Positions 27,714-41,991 of a stretch of DNA of 64,000 nucleotides are shown one piece after another. The stretch covers positions 1 through 64,000 of the forward strand of contig NZ_JARZHH010000054.1 of NCBI RefSeq assembly GCF_029946515.1, read 5' to 3'. How positions within the stretch are numbered: the stretch's first letter is position 1; the number at the start of each line of letters is the position of its first letter. The DNA comes from Polyangium sp. 6x1 (lineage in GTDB: Bacteria; Myxococcota_A; Polyangia; Polyangiales; Polyangiaceae). The notes beneath the pieces were generated by a model. It was not told the DNA's origin. It ran no database searches and saw only the letters and a list, made by a program, of their open reading frames with translations. Made by a program: the position numbers and the translations under genes.

Positions 27714-29423
27714 ATGAACGCGACGAACACCCGACGCGCGCGCTGTGCAGGCATCGCGCTGCTTGTTTTGCCCCTCGGTATTTCTTGCGGGGAGACGCAG
27801 CCCGGCGGCGGGCTCGGGCCTGGCCCTGAGCCCGAGCCCGAGGTCGTGCTTCCCCCGCCGCTCGATCCGCTCCCGTCCGTCGCGCCCACGAGCACCGATC
27901 GTTTCGCGACCAGCGGACAGTGCGGGCAATGTCACTTCGCCGGCCCGGAGGCCACGGTCATGCACGACGCTGCCGGCAACGACATCTCGCCGGTCTATCT
28001 GTGGCGCAGTTCGATGATGGCCTTCGCCGCGCGGGATCCTTATTATCTCGCGGTCTTTGGCGAGGAGCTCGTGAAGAACAAAGGCCGCGAGGCCTTCGTC
28101 GAGGAGACGTGCACGCGTTGTCACGCGCCCGCCGGATCCGAGGAGCAAGCGCAGGCGGGCGGGCATTTGACATTCGACGCCATGGTCGCGGGCGACGGCA
28201 AAGAGGCGCACCTCGCCCGCGACGGCGTGACCTGCACGTTGTGCCACCAGATCGCCGACGAGGGGCTCGGAAAGATCCAGAGCTTCGCGGGCGGGTTCGT
28301 CATTGGATACGAGCGGGAGATCTATGGCCCGCACCTCGTGCCCAAGGTCGACCCGATGCAGCTCATCGTGAATTACACGCCCACCGCCTCCACGCACATC
28401 ACGAAGAGCGAGGTCTGCGCGACGTGCCACACCGTGCTCGTGCCGATCATGAAAGGCGAACAGCGCGTCGGGGATTTCCTGGAGCAGGCGCCCTACCTCG
28501 AGTGGAAAAACTCCACGTTCGCGTCGGGCGCTCCTTGCGCCACCTGCCATTTGCCCACGCAGGATGCGTCGAAGGTCGACATCTCCTCGCCCATCGCGAA
28601 ATTCCCGGCGGGGCTCGGCGCGCGGAAGCCGTACGGCCAGCATCGCTTCAGCGGAGGCAATTCCTACATGCTGCGCATCCTCGCGGACAACGTCGAATGG
28701 ACGGGCGCGGCCGTCGCGCCCGAGGAGCTCGAACAGGCGGCGACGCGGGCCGAGGCGCACGTCGCCGAGGGGGCGGTGGTCAGCATTCTCTCGACGTCGA
28801 TGCAGGGCAATGCGCTTGCCGTCGCCGTGCAGGTCGAGAACCACGCGGGGCACAAATTCCCCACGGGGTATCCGGGCCGGCGCGCGTGGATTCACGTGCG
28901 CGCCGAGGGCGCGGGCGGCGAGGTGCTCTTCGAATCGGGCGCGTTCGATGCGACGGGCGCCCTCGTCGATCGCGCGGGCGCGCGGCTCGATCGATCCGAC
29001 GCCGTCCTGCCGCACCGCGATCTCATCACGAAAGAATCCGAGGTGCAGGTCTACGAGGCCGTCGCCAAGGACGCCGCGGGGGCCCCCACACATCGGCCGC
29101 TCGCGTCCGTCGGGTACATCAAGGACAATCGCCTGCTGCCCCTGGGCTGGTCCAGCGCGGATCCGTGGATCGATTGGATCGGCCCCGTGGGCGTCTCGGG
29201 CGACGGCACGTTCCAGGCTGGATTCGACCGCGTCACGTACGAGATCCCGGGCGGCGCGGGGGTCCGGCGCGTGATGGTGGAGCTTTTGTATCAATCGGTG
29301 CGACCCACCGAGCTCGACACGCTCGCGCGGGTGCCGCACCCTGCCGCGGTGCGGTTCTCCGGCATGGCGAGCGCGCGGCCGTCGATTCCCGTGGTCGCCG
29401 CGCAGGCGCAGATCGAACTGTGA
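27714..29423 (+). CDS. Five-haem cytochrome c lipoprotein
   Basis: A 569-residue periplasmic or surface electron carrier. It has five CxxCH haem-binding motifs: CGQCH (C70), CTRCH (C133), CTLCH (C174), CATCH (C235) and CATCH (C275). The N-terminus has a signal peptide with lipobox GISC. ATG 27714 is chosen because GGAGGA (27701-27706) lies 7 nt upstream. After the haem region there is a ~290-residue beta-rich domain (HKFPTGYPGRRAWIHVRAEG, GGEVLFESGAF). A cytochrome c554-like multihaem domain followed by such a module occurs in several Deltaproteobacteria-type genomes. The redox partner is unknown. A methyltransferase gene follows 14 bp later. Confidence 0.9.
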   Translation: MNATNTRRARCAGIALLVLPLGISCGETQPGGGLGPGPEPEPEVVLPPPLDPLPSVAPTSTDRFATSGQCGQCHFAGPEATVMHDAAGNDISPVYLWRSSMMAFAARDPYYLAVFGEELVKNKGREAFVEETCTRCHAPAGSEEQAQAGGHLTFDAMVAGDGKEAHLARDGVTCTLCHQIADEGLGKIQSFAGGFVIGYEREIYGPHLVPKVDPMQLIVNYTPTASTHITKSEVCATCHTVLVPIMKGEQRVGDFLEQAPYLEWKNSTFASGAPCATCHLPTQDASKVDISSPIAKFPAGLGARKPYGQHRFSGGNSYMLRILADNVEWTGAAVAPEELEQAATRAEAHVAEGAVVSILSTSMQGNALAVAVQVENHAGHKFPTGYPGRRAWIHVRAEGAGGEVLFESGAFDATGALVDRAGARLDRSDAVLPHRDLITKESEVQVYEAVAKDAAGAPTHRPLASVGYIKDNRLLPLGWSSADPWIDWIGPVGVSGDGTFQAGFDRVTYEIPGGAGVRRVMVELLYQSVRPTELDTLARVPHPAAVRFSGMASARPSIPVVAAQAQIEL

Positions 29424-29437
29424 AAGAGAGGAAGCAG

Positions 29438-30169
29438 ATGGGAAGCCAATACGACATGCTCGCGGCCATCACGAACCTGACGGCCGAGATGCCGCTGCGA
29501 AAGTATTTCGAGGAGTACACGTTTTTCCAGGCGCTCGGCGACGTCACGGGCCGCTCGGTGCTCGACGTCGCCTGCGGCTCGGGGCTCTACAGCCGTCGAT
29601 TCAAGCAGCGCGGCGCGGCGCGCGTCGTGGGCATCGACAACTCCGAGGGGATGATCGATTATGCGCGCCACCTCGAAGCGTCGCAGCCGCTCGGCATCGA
29701 GTACCACGTGCAGGGCGCCGAGAACGCCCGCGGCCTCGGCACCTTCGACGTCGTCGCCGCGACGTACCTCCTGCATTACGCGCCCACGCGGGAGGTGCTG
29801 CGCGACATGTGCGCGAGCCTGTTCGCCTCGCTCGCGCCGGGCGGTCGCCTCGTGTCCATTTGCATGAGCCCCGACATGGAGCTCGGGGACAGCTCGTATT
29901 ATCGCAAATACGACTTCGAAGCGGCGTCGCGCGGCGAGGAGGGAGACGTCGCCACGGTGAAGAGCCTCGTGCCGGAGCTCCCGTTCACGATCACGGCATA
30001 TCACTGGACGCGCCCCACCTACGAGGCCGCCCTGCGGGATGCCGGCTTCCGCGACATCGTGTGGCACCCGCCGCAGATCGCCCCCGAGGGCATCGCGGCG
30101 CTCGGCGCCGATCACTGGACCGAATACCTTCGGCGACCCCACGCCGAGGTGTTTTCCTGCACGAAGTGA
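29438..30169 (+). CDS. Class I SAM-dependent methyltransferase
   Basis: A 243-residue cytoplasmic enzyme with the SAM-binding motif SVLDVACGSGLYS, the acidic ribose-binding residue in VVGIDNSEGMI, and downstream motifs FDVVAATYLLHY and LAPGGRLVS. ATG 29438 follows an AGAGAGGAAG ribosome site; GTG 29421, overlapping the cytochrome stop, is a weaker alternative. It probably methylates a small molecule (UbiE/type-11 family), substrate unknown. Close spacing suggests cotranscription with the multihaem cytochrome, but no shared pathway is obvious. Confidence 0.9.
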   Translation: MGSQYDMLAAITNLTAEMPLRKYFEEYTFFQALGDVTGRSVLDVACGSGLYSRRFKQRGAARVVGIDNSEGMIDYARHLEASQPLGIEYHVQGAENARGLGTFDVVAATYLLHYAPTREVLRDMCASLFASLAPGGRLVSICMSPDMELGDSSYYRKYDFEAASRGEEGDVATVKSLVPELPFTITAYHWTRPTYEAALRDAGFRDIVWHPPQIAPEGIAALGADHWTEYLRRPHAEVFSCTK

Positions 30170-30170
30170 A

Positions 30171-30452
30171 CTAGCGAGGCCGCGGCGCGACGCGGCGCGG
30201 CTGGCGCCGGTTCTTGTCGACGATGCCCGCGATGAGGAGCGCGAACGCCAGCAGCCGGACCAGGAAGATCCAATGGCGACTTTCGTGGTTCCCGGGGACG
30301 AACGCGAGGACGCTGCGCTCGACGGAGAGCAGGGCGAACACCAGCGAGAGCAGCGCGAACAATCGCTCGCGGCTCTTTCGCCAGAACCGAAAGAAAAACA
30401 GGCAGACGGCCAGCGCCATCCCCACGAACACGCCCGAGAGAAGCTGGATCAC
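30171..30452 (-). CDS. Small membrane protein (DUF5985-like), 93 aa
   Basis: A three-helix membrane protein: helices around IQLLSGVFVGMALAVCLFFF, LFALLSLVFALLSVERSVLA and FLVRLLAFALLIAGI, with a basic C-terminal tail (KNRRQPRRVAPRPR). GTG 30452 is used as the start; it overlaps the stop of the upstream gene. By size, topology and pairing with a similar gene it resembles the DUF5985 family as I remember it. It is the last gene of a three-gene overlapping minus-strand operon headed by a winged-helix regulator. Function unknown. Confidence 0.78.
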   Translation of the reverse strand: MIQLLSGVFVGMALAVCLFFFRFWRKSRERLFALLSLVFALLSVERSVLAFVPGNHESRHWIFLVRLLAFALLIAGIVDKNRRQPRRVAPRPR

Positions 30453-30706
30453 GTGACCTCCCTGATCATTCCGTAAAGGAGCAGCCCCACCGCGACGACC
30501 GCGGTCATGACGCGCGGGAGCGACAGATCGGCGAGCGGCCCGATCAGGAGGTCCGTGAGGAGCAGCAGGTTGTTCAGGGCGAACGCGGAGAAGCTGAGGC
30601 CCGTCCAAAAGATGAGGCGCAGGCGGGTATGCCTGTAATTCTTGAGGAGAAGCACCGCGCAGACCAGGCTGGCCAGCAGGCAGAGCGTATAAACGGTCTC
30701 AGCCAT
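30449..30706 (-). CDS. Small membrane protein (DUF5985-like), 85 aa
   Basis: A three-helix membrane protein starting at ATG 30706 (MAETVYTLCLLASLVCAVLL; then LIFWTGLSFSAFALNNLLLL and VMTAVVAVGLLLYGMI). It overlaps both neighbours: its ATG lies inside the winged-helix gene and its stop overlaps the start of the next membrane gene. The two membrane proteins are similar in size and layout and may pair in the membrane. Function unknown. Confidence 0.78.
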   Translation of the reverse strand: MAETVYTLCLLASLVCAVLLLKNYRHTRLRLIFWTGLSFSAFALNNLLLLTDLLIGPLADLSLPRVMTAVVAVGLLLYGMIREVT

Positions 30707-31100
30707 CCCGCTCCTTTCTGAACCGGAATCCTTCCGCGTATACGTGCAGGTTGGAGATGGGGTTCGAGAAGATGCTCTCGAGCACCTTGTAACGAAGCTC
30801 CGTGTAGGCCGACGACAGGCGCGCGACGTCTTCGTCGAGCGACGGCGAGGCCGGCGCGTACCGATGGACGACGTGCTCGGAGGCCTTGCGCGACGCGACG
30901 AGCCCGCCGGCCTCCAGATCGGCCAGGCGGCGGATGACCGATTGCTCGCTCGTGCGGAGCGCCTCGCAGATCGCGCGGGCGGTCCACTCGTCGTCCGGAG
31001 CGCCGCGCAGGAGCAGGAGGATTTCCAGCTGCTCCACCGAAGTGATGTGGTCGGCGATGAATCGCGCGACCTCGTCCGGTAATCGCCGCTCCTCGGCCAA
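30699..31100 (-). CDS. Winged-helix DNA-binding protein
   Basis: A 133-residue cytoplasmic protein with a winged-helix-like N-terminal region (VEQLEILLLLRG, TARAICEALRTSEQSVIRRLADLEAGGLV, then a basic wing). This is typical of MarR/ArsR-like regulators. TTG 31100 is chosen because GGAG lies 5 nt before it; ATG 31184 would add 28 residues that do not look native. The C-terminal ~50 residues are helical and may dimerise. It heads an overlapping operon with two small membrane proteins and diverges from the giant HAMP kinase gene, across a 234-bp gap in which it might bind. No effector site is apparent. Confidence 0.7.
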   Translation of the reverse strand: MAEERRLPDEVARFIADHITSVEQLEILLLLRGAPDDEWTARAICEALRTSEQSVIRRLADLEAGGLVASRKASEHVVHRYAPASPSLDEDVARLSSAYTELRYKVLESIFSNPISNLHVYAEGFRFRKERDG

Positions 31101-31334
31101 GTTCTCTCCCGATCCCCCGGCGTACCACCCGCCCGAATCCCTCGCAACCGAACGGAGGCAACGATAGGTAGACGGGCAGCCCATACCATTGCGGCCGTGA
31201 CGGACTCATGCATTAAGGTGCGAGCGTGCTGTCTCGAACAACGCTAAGCATGTGCCCTTGACCACGCTGGGTGAGGACCGCTCATCCAGAGAGGGGTCGT
31301 TCAGCGGACCAAGGACGTCCCTGGGAAACGAAGA

Positions 31335-36869
<5,535 letters not shown>

Positions 36870-36892
36870 AACCGTTCGCCCCTCAGGAAGCC

Positions 36893-39019
36893 ATGAATGC
36901 GGAACAACGCACGGCGACGGCGAGCGTCCTGCTCGTCGACGATACTCCGGCAAACCTCCTCGTCCTCGCGGCGGTGCTGAAGCCGCTCGGCGCGCGGCTC
37001 GTGGAGGCGAAATCAGGGAGCGAGGCGCTGGAATGCGTGCGTCGCGAGTCGTTCGCGGTCGTGCTGCTCGACGTCCAGATGCCGGACATGGACGGATTCG
37101 AGGTCGCGCGCCGGATGCGCGCGACCGAGCACGGCCGCGAGGTCCCGATCCTGTTCTTGACGGCCATTCACCGCGACGAGGCCTACGCGCGGCGCGGATA
37201 CGCGGTCGGGGCAGCGGACTACATCACGAAGCCCTTCAACGTCGACGTCCTCCGCGCCCGCGTGAAGGCCTTCGTGGATCTCTTCCAGCAAAGGGAGGAG
37301 ATCCGCAAAGCCCAGGTCGAGCTGCGGACGCGGGAGCGCGACGAGGCCGTGCGCAGGCTCGTGGCATTCGAGCGTATCGCGACGGCGGCGCTCGACACGG
37401 ACGACCTCGGCGTGCTTTTGCGCGAGCTGCTCGATATCTTCCTCGGCGCGGCGGACGCGGCCGATACGGCGACCGTGCTGCTCCGGGAGGGCGACGATCT
37501 CCGTGTGCGCGCCGCGGTGGGCCCGCACGGGGCCGAGGAGGGCATGTCCGTGCGGATCGGCGAGGGCCTCTGCGGGGCGATCGCCGCGGGCAAGCAGCCG
37601 GTCGAAATGGAGGGGGGCTCGGCCTTGCCGGATTGCGGCTGCCTCCAATCGATGGGCACGCGCGCGCTTTATGGTGTGCCGCTCCTCCATTTCGGCGAGG
37701 TCGTCGGGGTCGCCCTCATCGGTTCGCGCGGCGCGAGCGGATTTTCGGATGCGGAGAAGCGGCTCTTCGCGGCGATGGCGGAGCGCGCGGCCTGGGCCGT
37801 GGCGCGGCATCTCCAGCGCGCGGCGCACGAGGCCGAGCGCGCCGCCTTGCTCGAACGCGAGCGCGCCGCGCGCGCCGAGGCGGAGCTCGCGAGCCAGGCG
37901 AAGGATCAATTCCTCGCCACGGTCTCGCACGAGCTCCGGACGCCGCTCAATGCGATCCTCGGTTGGGCCGTGCTCGCGCAGCAAAAGGCGACGCCGCAGG
38001 TCGAGCGCGCGCTCTCGGTGATCGAGCGCAATGCACGGGCGCAGGCGCGCATCATCGACGACGTGCTCGACATCTCGCGTATCGTGAGCGGCAAGTTCCG
38101 CCTCGACGTGGTGCCGACGAACCTCCTGGAGGTCACGCAGGCCGCCGTCGAATCGCTGCGGCCCGTGGCGGAGGCGCGCGGCGTGAAGCTCACGACCCAG
38201 GTCGGACCGCTCGGCTTCACGCTCGGCGATCCCGAGCGGCTCCAGCAGGTCGTCTGGAATCTCCTCTCGAATGCGATCAAATTCACGCCGAAGGACGGCC
38301 AGGTCGAGCTCAGCGCATGTCTCTCGGGCGCGAGCCTCCTGCTCCGCGTGACCGACACGGGGCAGGGGATCGACGCGTCGTTCATGCCGTACATTTTCGA
38401 GGCGTTCCGGCAGGCGGACGGGTCCACGGCGAGGCGTCACGGAGGGCTCGGGCTCGGGCTCGCGCTCGTCAAGCAAATGGTCCAGGCGCACGGCGGGACG
38501 ATCAGCGCGACGAGCGACGGAATCGGGAAAGGCTCGGCCTTCACCGTGGAGCTGCCCATCCGGAGCACGCCGGTCACACGCGCGGAGAGGGACGAGGCTG
38601 CGACGGCGAGCGATCCGCAGGTGCGGCTCGCGGGGCTCAAGGTGCTCGTGGTCGACGACGAGGAGGACGCCCGCGCGCTCTTGCGTCGCGTCCTCGAAGA
38701 CAGGGGCGCGACGGTGACGCTTGCGGCGTCGAGTGACGAGGCCCTCGATGATCTCTCGCGGAGCCGGCCCGACGTGCTCGTGAGCGACATCGGATTGCCG
38801 GGCATGGATGGATATGCGCTGATTCGCAGCATTCGCACGTTGCCTCCGGAATTCGGCGGGCGCACGCCGGCGATCGCGCTCACGGCGTATGCGCGTACCG
38901 AGGACAGCCAGCGCGCGTTCGCCGCGGGGTTCCAGCGGCACGTGCCGAAGCCGGTGGACCTCGGGCGGCTCGTCTCGCTGATCGCGAACCTTTGCGGGAT
39001 TCCCCTGACGGAGGCCTAG
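36893..39019 (+). CDS. Hybrid histidine kinase: receiver-GAF-HisKA-HATPase-receiver
   Basis: A 708-residue soluble signalling protein. The N-terminal receiver has phosphoacceptor D60 (VLLDVQMPDMDG) and the lysine in YITKPFN. A GAF domain (~160-320) contains a cysteine pair (LPDCGCLQ) that could bind a cofactor. The kinase core has [11 protein letters not shown] (H346), an N-box, DTGQGID and HGGLGLGLA. The C-terminal receiver has D632 (VLVSDIGLPGMDG). ATG 36893 follows AGGA; GTG 36854 would overlap the previous gene. Receivers at both ends suggest it takes phosphate from the upstream giant kinase and relays it on. It lies in the same operon, 23 bp downstream. Confidence 0.93.
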   Translation: MNAEQRTATASVLLVDDTPANLLVLAAVLKPLGARLVEAKSGSEALECVRRESFAVVLLDVQMPDMDGFEVARRMRATEHGREVPILFLTAIHRDEAYARRGYAVGAADYITKPFNVDVLRARVKAFVDLFQQREEIRKAQVELRTRERDEAVRRLVAFERIATAALDTDDLGVLLRELLDIFLGAADAADTATVLLREGDDLRVRAAVGPHGAEEGMSVRIGEGLCGAIAAGKQPVEMEGGSALPDCGCLQSMGTRALYGVPLLHFGEVVGVALIGSRGASGFSDAEKRLFAAMAERAAWAVARHLQRAAHEAERAALLERERAARAEAELASQAKDQFLATVSHELRTPLNAILGWAVLAQQKATPQVERALSVIERNARAQARIIDDVLDISRIVSGKFRLDVVPTNLLEVTQAAVESLRPVAEARGVKLTTQVGPLGFTLGDPERLQQVVWNLLSNAIKFTPKDGQVELSACLSGASLLLRVTDTGQGIDASFMPYIFEAFRQADGSTARRHGGLGLGLALVKQMVQAHGGTISATSDGIGKGSAFTVELPIRSTPVTRAERDEAATASDPQVRLAGLKVLVVDDEEDARALLRRVLEDRGATVTLAASSDEALDDLSRSRPDVLVSDIGLPGMDGYALIRSIRTLPPEFGGRTPAIALTAYARTEDSQRAFAAGFQRHVPKPVDLGRLVSLIANLCGIPLTEA

Positions 39020-39046
39020 ACGCCGCGTGGAGACTGTGGTCCATGA

Positions 39047-40315
39047 ATGGCCATGACATCGCCGGAGGACGCGCTTTGGCCGGGCAGTGACCCCGAGCTC
39101 GTGGCCCGGATGGCCGCTGCGCCGGATTACCTCCTGCATACGTGGATGTGCGACTGCGCGGAGCACGCCCTCTCGGTGTGTGATGCTCTCGCCGGGGCCG
39201 CGGGATACGGCTCCATGCCGGAGCCCACGCCGATCGAGGTCAAGCGTAGCTGGCTCGCGGGCGAGGCGGACGACGCCGATCTGGAGCGCGCCCAGTACCA
39301 GGCCGTCCCGGAGTGTTATTGGGGCAAGCCGCTCGCCCTCGGCGCCGCCGTGCTCGGCGCGGCCTGGTATCCCGGCAGTGGCCTCGCCCTCGCCGAGGAC
39401 GAGCATTACGCCGAGAGCATGTCGTATTACCCGAGCGCGTTCGCGGCGGCGTGCGACGTGATGCGAGAGTGCATGAAGGCGGTCGGCGATGTCGCCCACC
39501 GGGCCGCGTTGAAGTCGGGGGATCCGAGCTCCGCGGGCGAGGTATGGCGGCGCGCGCGAGAGGCCGAGATGGCGTGGCAGCGGAGCCACATTTTGTCCGC
39601 GCCGGCCGCGTGCGAAAAACTGGCGTCGCACGGGCGCAGCCAAAAGGGGCAGGGCAGGAACGAGCTTCAGGATGCATTTCTCGCCGCGACCGAGATCGGG
39701 CTCTTCGTCGTGGTCGACGCCATGGGCAGCGCGCGCGCGGCGGCCATTGCGCTGTCCATCTTCGAGGAGACCATCCGGTCCGCACGTCACGAGGGGATGC
39801 TCGACGGGGCGCTGACGAGAGCCGCGAGGAGCGTCCACGAGGCGATCAAGCATGTCATCGTCATGGAGCCCTCCCATCGTGGCATCGGCGCTCAATTCGT
39901 CGCGCTGCTCGTCGACGAGCACGAGGCGCGCGTCGCCTGGATCGGGCAGTGCCGTTGTTATCGCTCCCGCGAGGGAAAAACCGAGCGCATGACGAAGGAC
40001 GACAGGACCCTCGGCTGCGCTGGCCCGGTCGACCCGGGGTTTGCGAGCGACGAGCCCGTCCTCCCGCTCATTGACCAGGTCCTCGGCGGGGATCACGAGG
40101 TCCACGTGCACGAGGAAAAACTCCCCCCGCCGAAGCCGGAAGATACGTATCTGCTCAGCACGGACGGGCTCCACGGCCTTTACCAGGACAAGGTGCACCT
40201 CGTCCTGGATGGAGCCCGGAACGAGGCACTCCCGCGCCTCACGTCGCTCCTGATGCAGAGCGCCGTCGACGTGGACGACGACGCCACGGCGCTCTGCGTG
40301 CGCATCGGGGCGTAA
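39047..40315 (+). CDS. Degenerate PP2C-like protein with unknown N-terminal domain
   Basis: A 422-residue cytoplasmic protein. The C-terminal ~220 residues follow a PP2C/SpoIIE-like layout: SHGRSQKGQGRNELQDAF, FVVVDAMGSARAA in place of DGMGG, a middle strand region (AQFVALLVDEHEARVAWIG), LLSTDGLHGLYQD, and VDVDDDATALCVRI, which corresponds to the final D-N metal motif. Several metal aspartates remain but the DGMGG glycines are altered, so activity is uncertain. The N-terminal ~190 residues are unrecognised. It ends the kinase operon and may dephosphorylate or bind a component of that relay. The start is ATG 39047; ATG 39053 is close by. Confidence 0.75.
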   Translation: MAMTSPEDALWPGSDPELVARMAAAPDYLLHTWMCDCAEHALSVCDALAGAAGYGSMPEPTPIEVKRSWLAGEADDADLERAQYQAVPECYWGKPLALGAAVLGAAWYPGSGLALAEDEHYAESMSYYPSAFAAACDVMRECMKAVGDVAHRAALKSGDPSSAGEVWRRAREAEMAWQRSHILSAPAACEKLASHGRSQKGQGRNELQDAFLAATEIGLFVVVDAMGSARAAAIALSIFEETIRSARHEGMLDGALTRAARSVHEAIKHVIVMEPSHRGIGAQFVALLVDEHEARVAWIGQCRCYRSREGKTERMTKDDRTLGCAGPVDPGFASDEPVLPLIDQVLGGDHEVHVHEEKLPPPKPEDTYLLSTDGLHGLYQDKVHLVLDGARNEALPRLTSLLMQSAVDVDDDATALCVRIGA

Positions 40316-40358
40316 CGAGATGGCGACGCCCTCGTCGACCGTGCCAAAGCGGCGGACG

Positions 40359-41432
40359 TTACGGCATCGCCGACACGCCGATCACCATTCGGTGTCCGTG
40401 CAGCATGCCCACGTAAAGCAGGATCACCACGATGAACCGCACGATACCGATCTCGGCGAGCGCCTTGCCCACGCCGCCGCGGGCGAACGGAACGAGCGAG
40501 GTCTTCGCGGCGAACGGCTCCCACGCCTCGCCGAGCGCGATTTTGCGGCGGCTGTCGATGTGTAGCATCCCGGCGATCGCCAGGAACACGATCCCACCGA
40601 ACAGGCAGAGCGACGCCACGTCCCCGTTCGGCGGGATATGGGCCATCCCCCAGAGCGCGAACGACCATAACGCCGGGTGGCGCGTGATCCGCACGATGCC
40701 CCGTGGCTCCGCGCCCACCGCCTTCTCCTGCATCATCTGCGTCGGGTTTTGCGTGGAAAACCCGCAGATCATGAAGAGAAACGCGATCGGCATGACCACG
40801 ACCGGGATCCACCGCGTCCACGTCGGGGCGCGCCAGAGCTCGACGTAGGGCGCCGCGCGATAGGCGAAGATCATCCAGACGAACGCCGCGAGGACGAGGA
40901 GCGAATAGACACTCTGAAACCCCTTCTCGCTGAGCTTCTGGATCAGCGGGCGCCGAAGGGGCACGCTCGACAGGCCGATGTGGCCGAGCACGAAGGAGAG
41001 CGTCGCGGCCGCGAGCACGCCGAGGGTGCCGTCCTTCTCGCTCTTCGCGGGTTCCGGTTTTGCCGGGCTGCCGATCTCGACGATGGCGGCGACGAGGTGA
41101 TCGACGTCCCCCTCGCGCATCGCGAGCCCCGGCATGGCGCCGGGCATGTATCCTTCGACGACGTCGTGGTTCGGCTCGAGGATGCTGCGGCGGATGTAGG
41201 CCTCGTCCGCCACGATCTCGCGCGGTTTTTCCTGCGTCGTGACCTTCCGCGTCTTGCCGACGAGGCCGAGATAGGTCGGCCCGGGGCGCGCGGAGCCGTC
41301 GAAGGAATGGCAGGCCGCGCATCCGCGCTCGAAAAGGAGCTGCTTGCCGCGCGCGGGATCGCCGTCGGCGAGCGCGCTTGGGGCGACGAGCACGCCGAGG
41401 CCCGCGAGGGCGAGGGCCGGGAGGGTACGCAT
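40359..41432 (-). CDS. Cytochrome c fused to a NnrU-like membrane protein
   Basis: A 357-residue protein. A signal peptide (ending SALADG) leads to a class I cytochrome c with CAACH (C38, C41, H42) and a probable methionine ligand in GYMPGAMPGL. From residue ~135 on there are six or so transmembrane helices with the NnrU/isoprenylcysteine methyltransferase-like pattern GIVRITRHPALWSFALWG. NnrU proteins are linked to nitrogen-oxide metabolism; the fused cytochrome suggests an electron-transfer step at the membrane. ATG 41432 is the start; it converges with the PP2C-like gene. The fusion is plain, its substrate unknown. Confidence 0.88.
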   Translation of the reverse strand: MRTLPALALAGLGVLVAPSALADGDPARGKQLLFERGCAACHSFDGSARPGPTYLGLVGKTRKVTTQEKPREIVADEAYIRRSILEPNHDVVEGYMPGAMPGLAMREGDVDHLVAAIVEIGSPAKPEPAKSEKDGTLGVLAAATLSFVLGHIGLSSVPLRRPLIQKLSEKGFQSVYSLLVLAAFVWMIFAYRAAPYVELWRAPTWTRWIPVVVMPIAFLFMICGFSTQNPTQMMQEKAVGAEPRGIVRITRHPALWSFALWGMAHIPPNGDVASLCLFGGIVFLAIAGMLHIDSRRKIALGEAWEPFAAKTSLVPFARGGVGKALAEIGIVRFIVVILLYVGMLHGHRMVIGVSAMP

Positions 41433-41520
41433 GGGGCCGGAGGGTACGACGGTCCGCGGCGATGTGCCAGAGGCCTTCGGGTGTTGCGCCCGGCGATCCG
41501 TGAATGGTAGGCTCCCGCCA

Positions 41521-41991
41521 ATGTCGCTCGCGAGCGGGCCGCACCGGGACGAACGTCGCGCGCTCGCCGGCGTGGCTGCCTGGGCGATTGCGATCGCGTA
41601 TCTGCTCGCGGCGCGCGGCATCCGCAATTTTTTCCCGCTCTCGGTCTTCGACATGTACCAGGGGCGCTCGCCCGACGTCGCGTCGCGCGTCCTCGTGGTC
41701 GACGCGGCGGGCGAGGCCGCGGAGCTCACGGCGTTCGACGGGTTTTCCTGCGCGCCCGCGTGGCCCAAGCTCGACGACGTGCGGCATTGTGCGTTCGGCG
41801 ATCAGGGGCGCGTCGAATACGTGCCCCGCGACCTCCAGATCCACTTCGACGCGCACGTCACGAGCGATGCCGCCGGAATGGAGGACGGGCACATCGTCTG
41901 GCGGACGTGGACCCTCGAAGATCGCCCGGGACCACCGGCGAGCCAGGATTGCCAGCTCGCCTTCTGCCGCGTACGCCGGAGGGCGCGATGA
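41521..41991 (+). CDS. Small membrane-anchored protein, hypothetical
   Basis: A 156-residue protein starting at ATG 41521, with one hydrophobic segment near residues 15-30 (LAGVAAWAIAIAYLLAA), then a soluble domain with four cysteines (FSCAPAW, VRHCAFG, QDCQLAFC). Its stop overlaps the ATG of the multi-pass membrane protein that follows, so the two are probably translated together and may form a complex. No family recognised. Confidence 0.78.
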   Translation: MSLASGPHRDERRALAGVAAWAIAIAYLLAARGIRNFFPLSVFDMYQGRSPDVASRVLVVDAAGEAAELTAFDGFSCAPAWPKLDDVRHCAFGDQGRVEYVPRDLQIHFDAHVTSDAAGMEDGHIVWRTWTLEDRPGPPASQDCQLAFCRVRRRAR

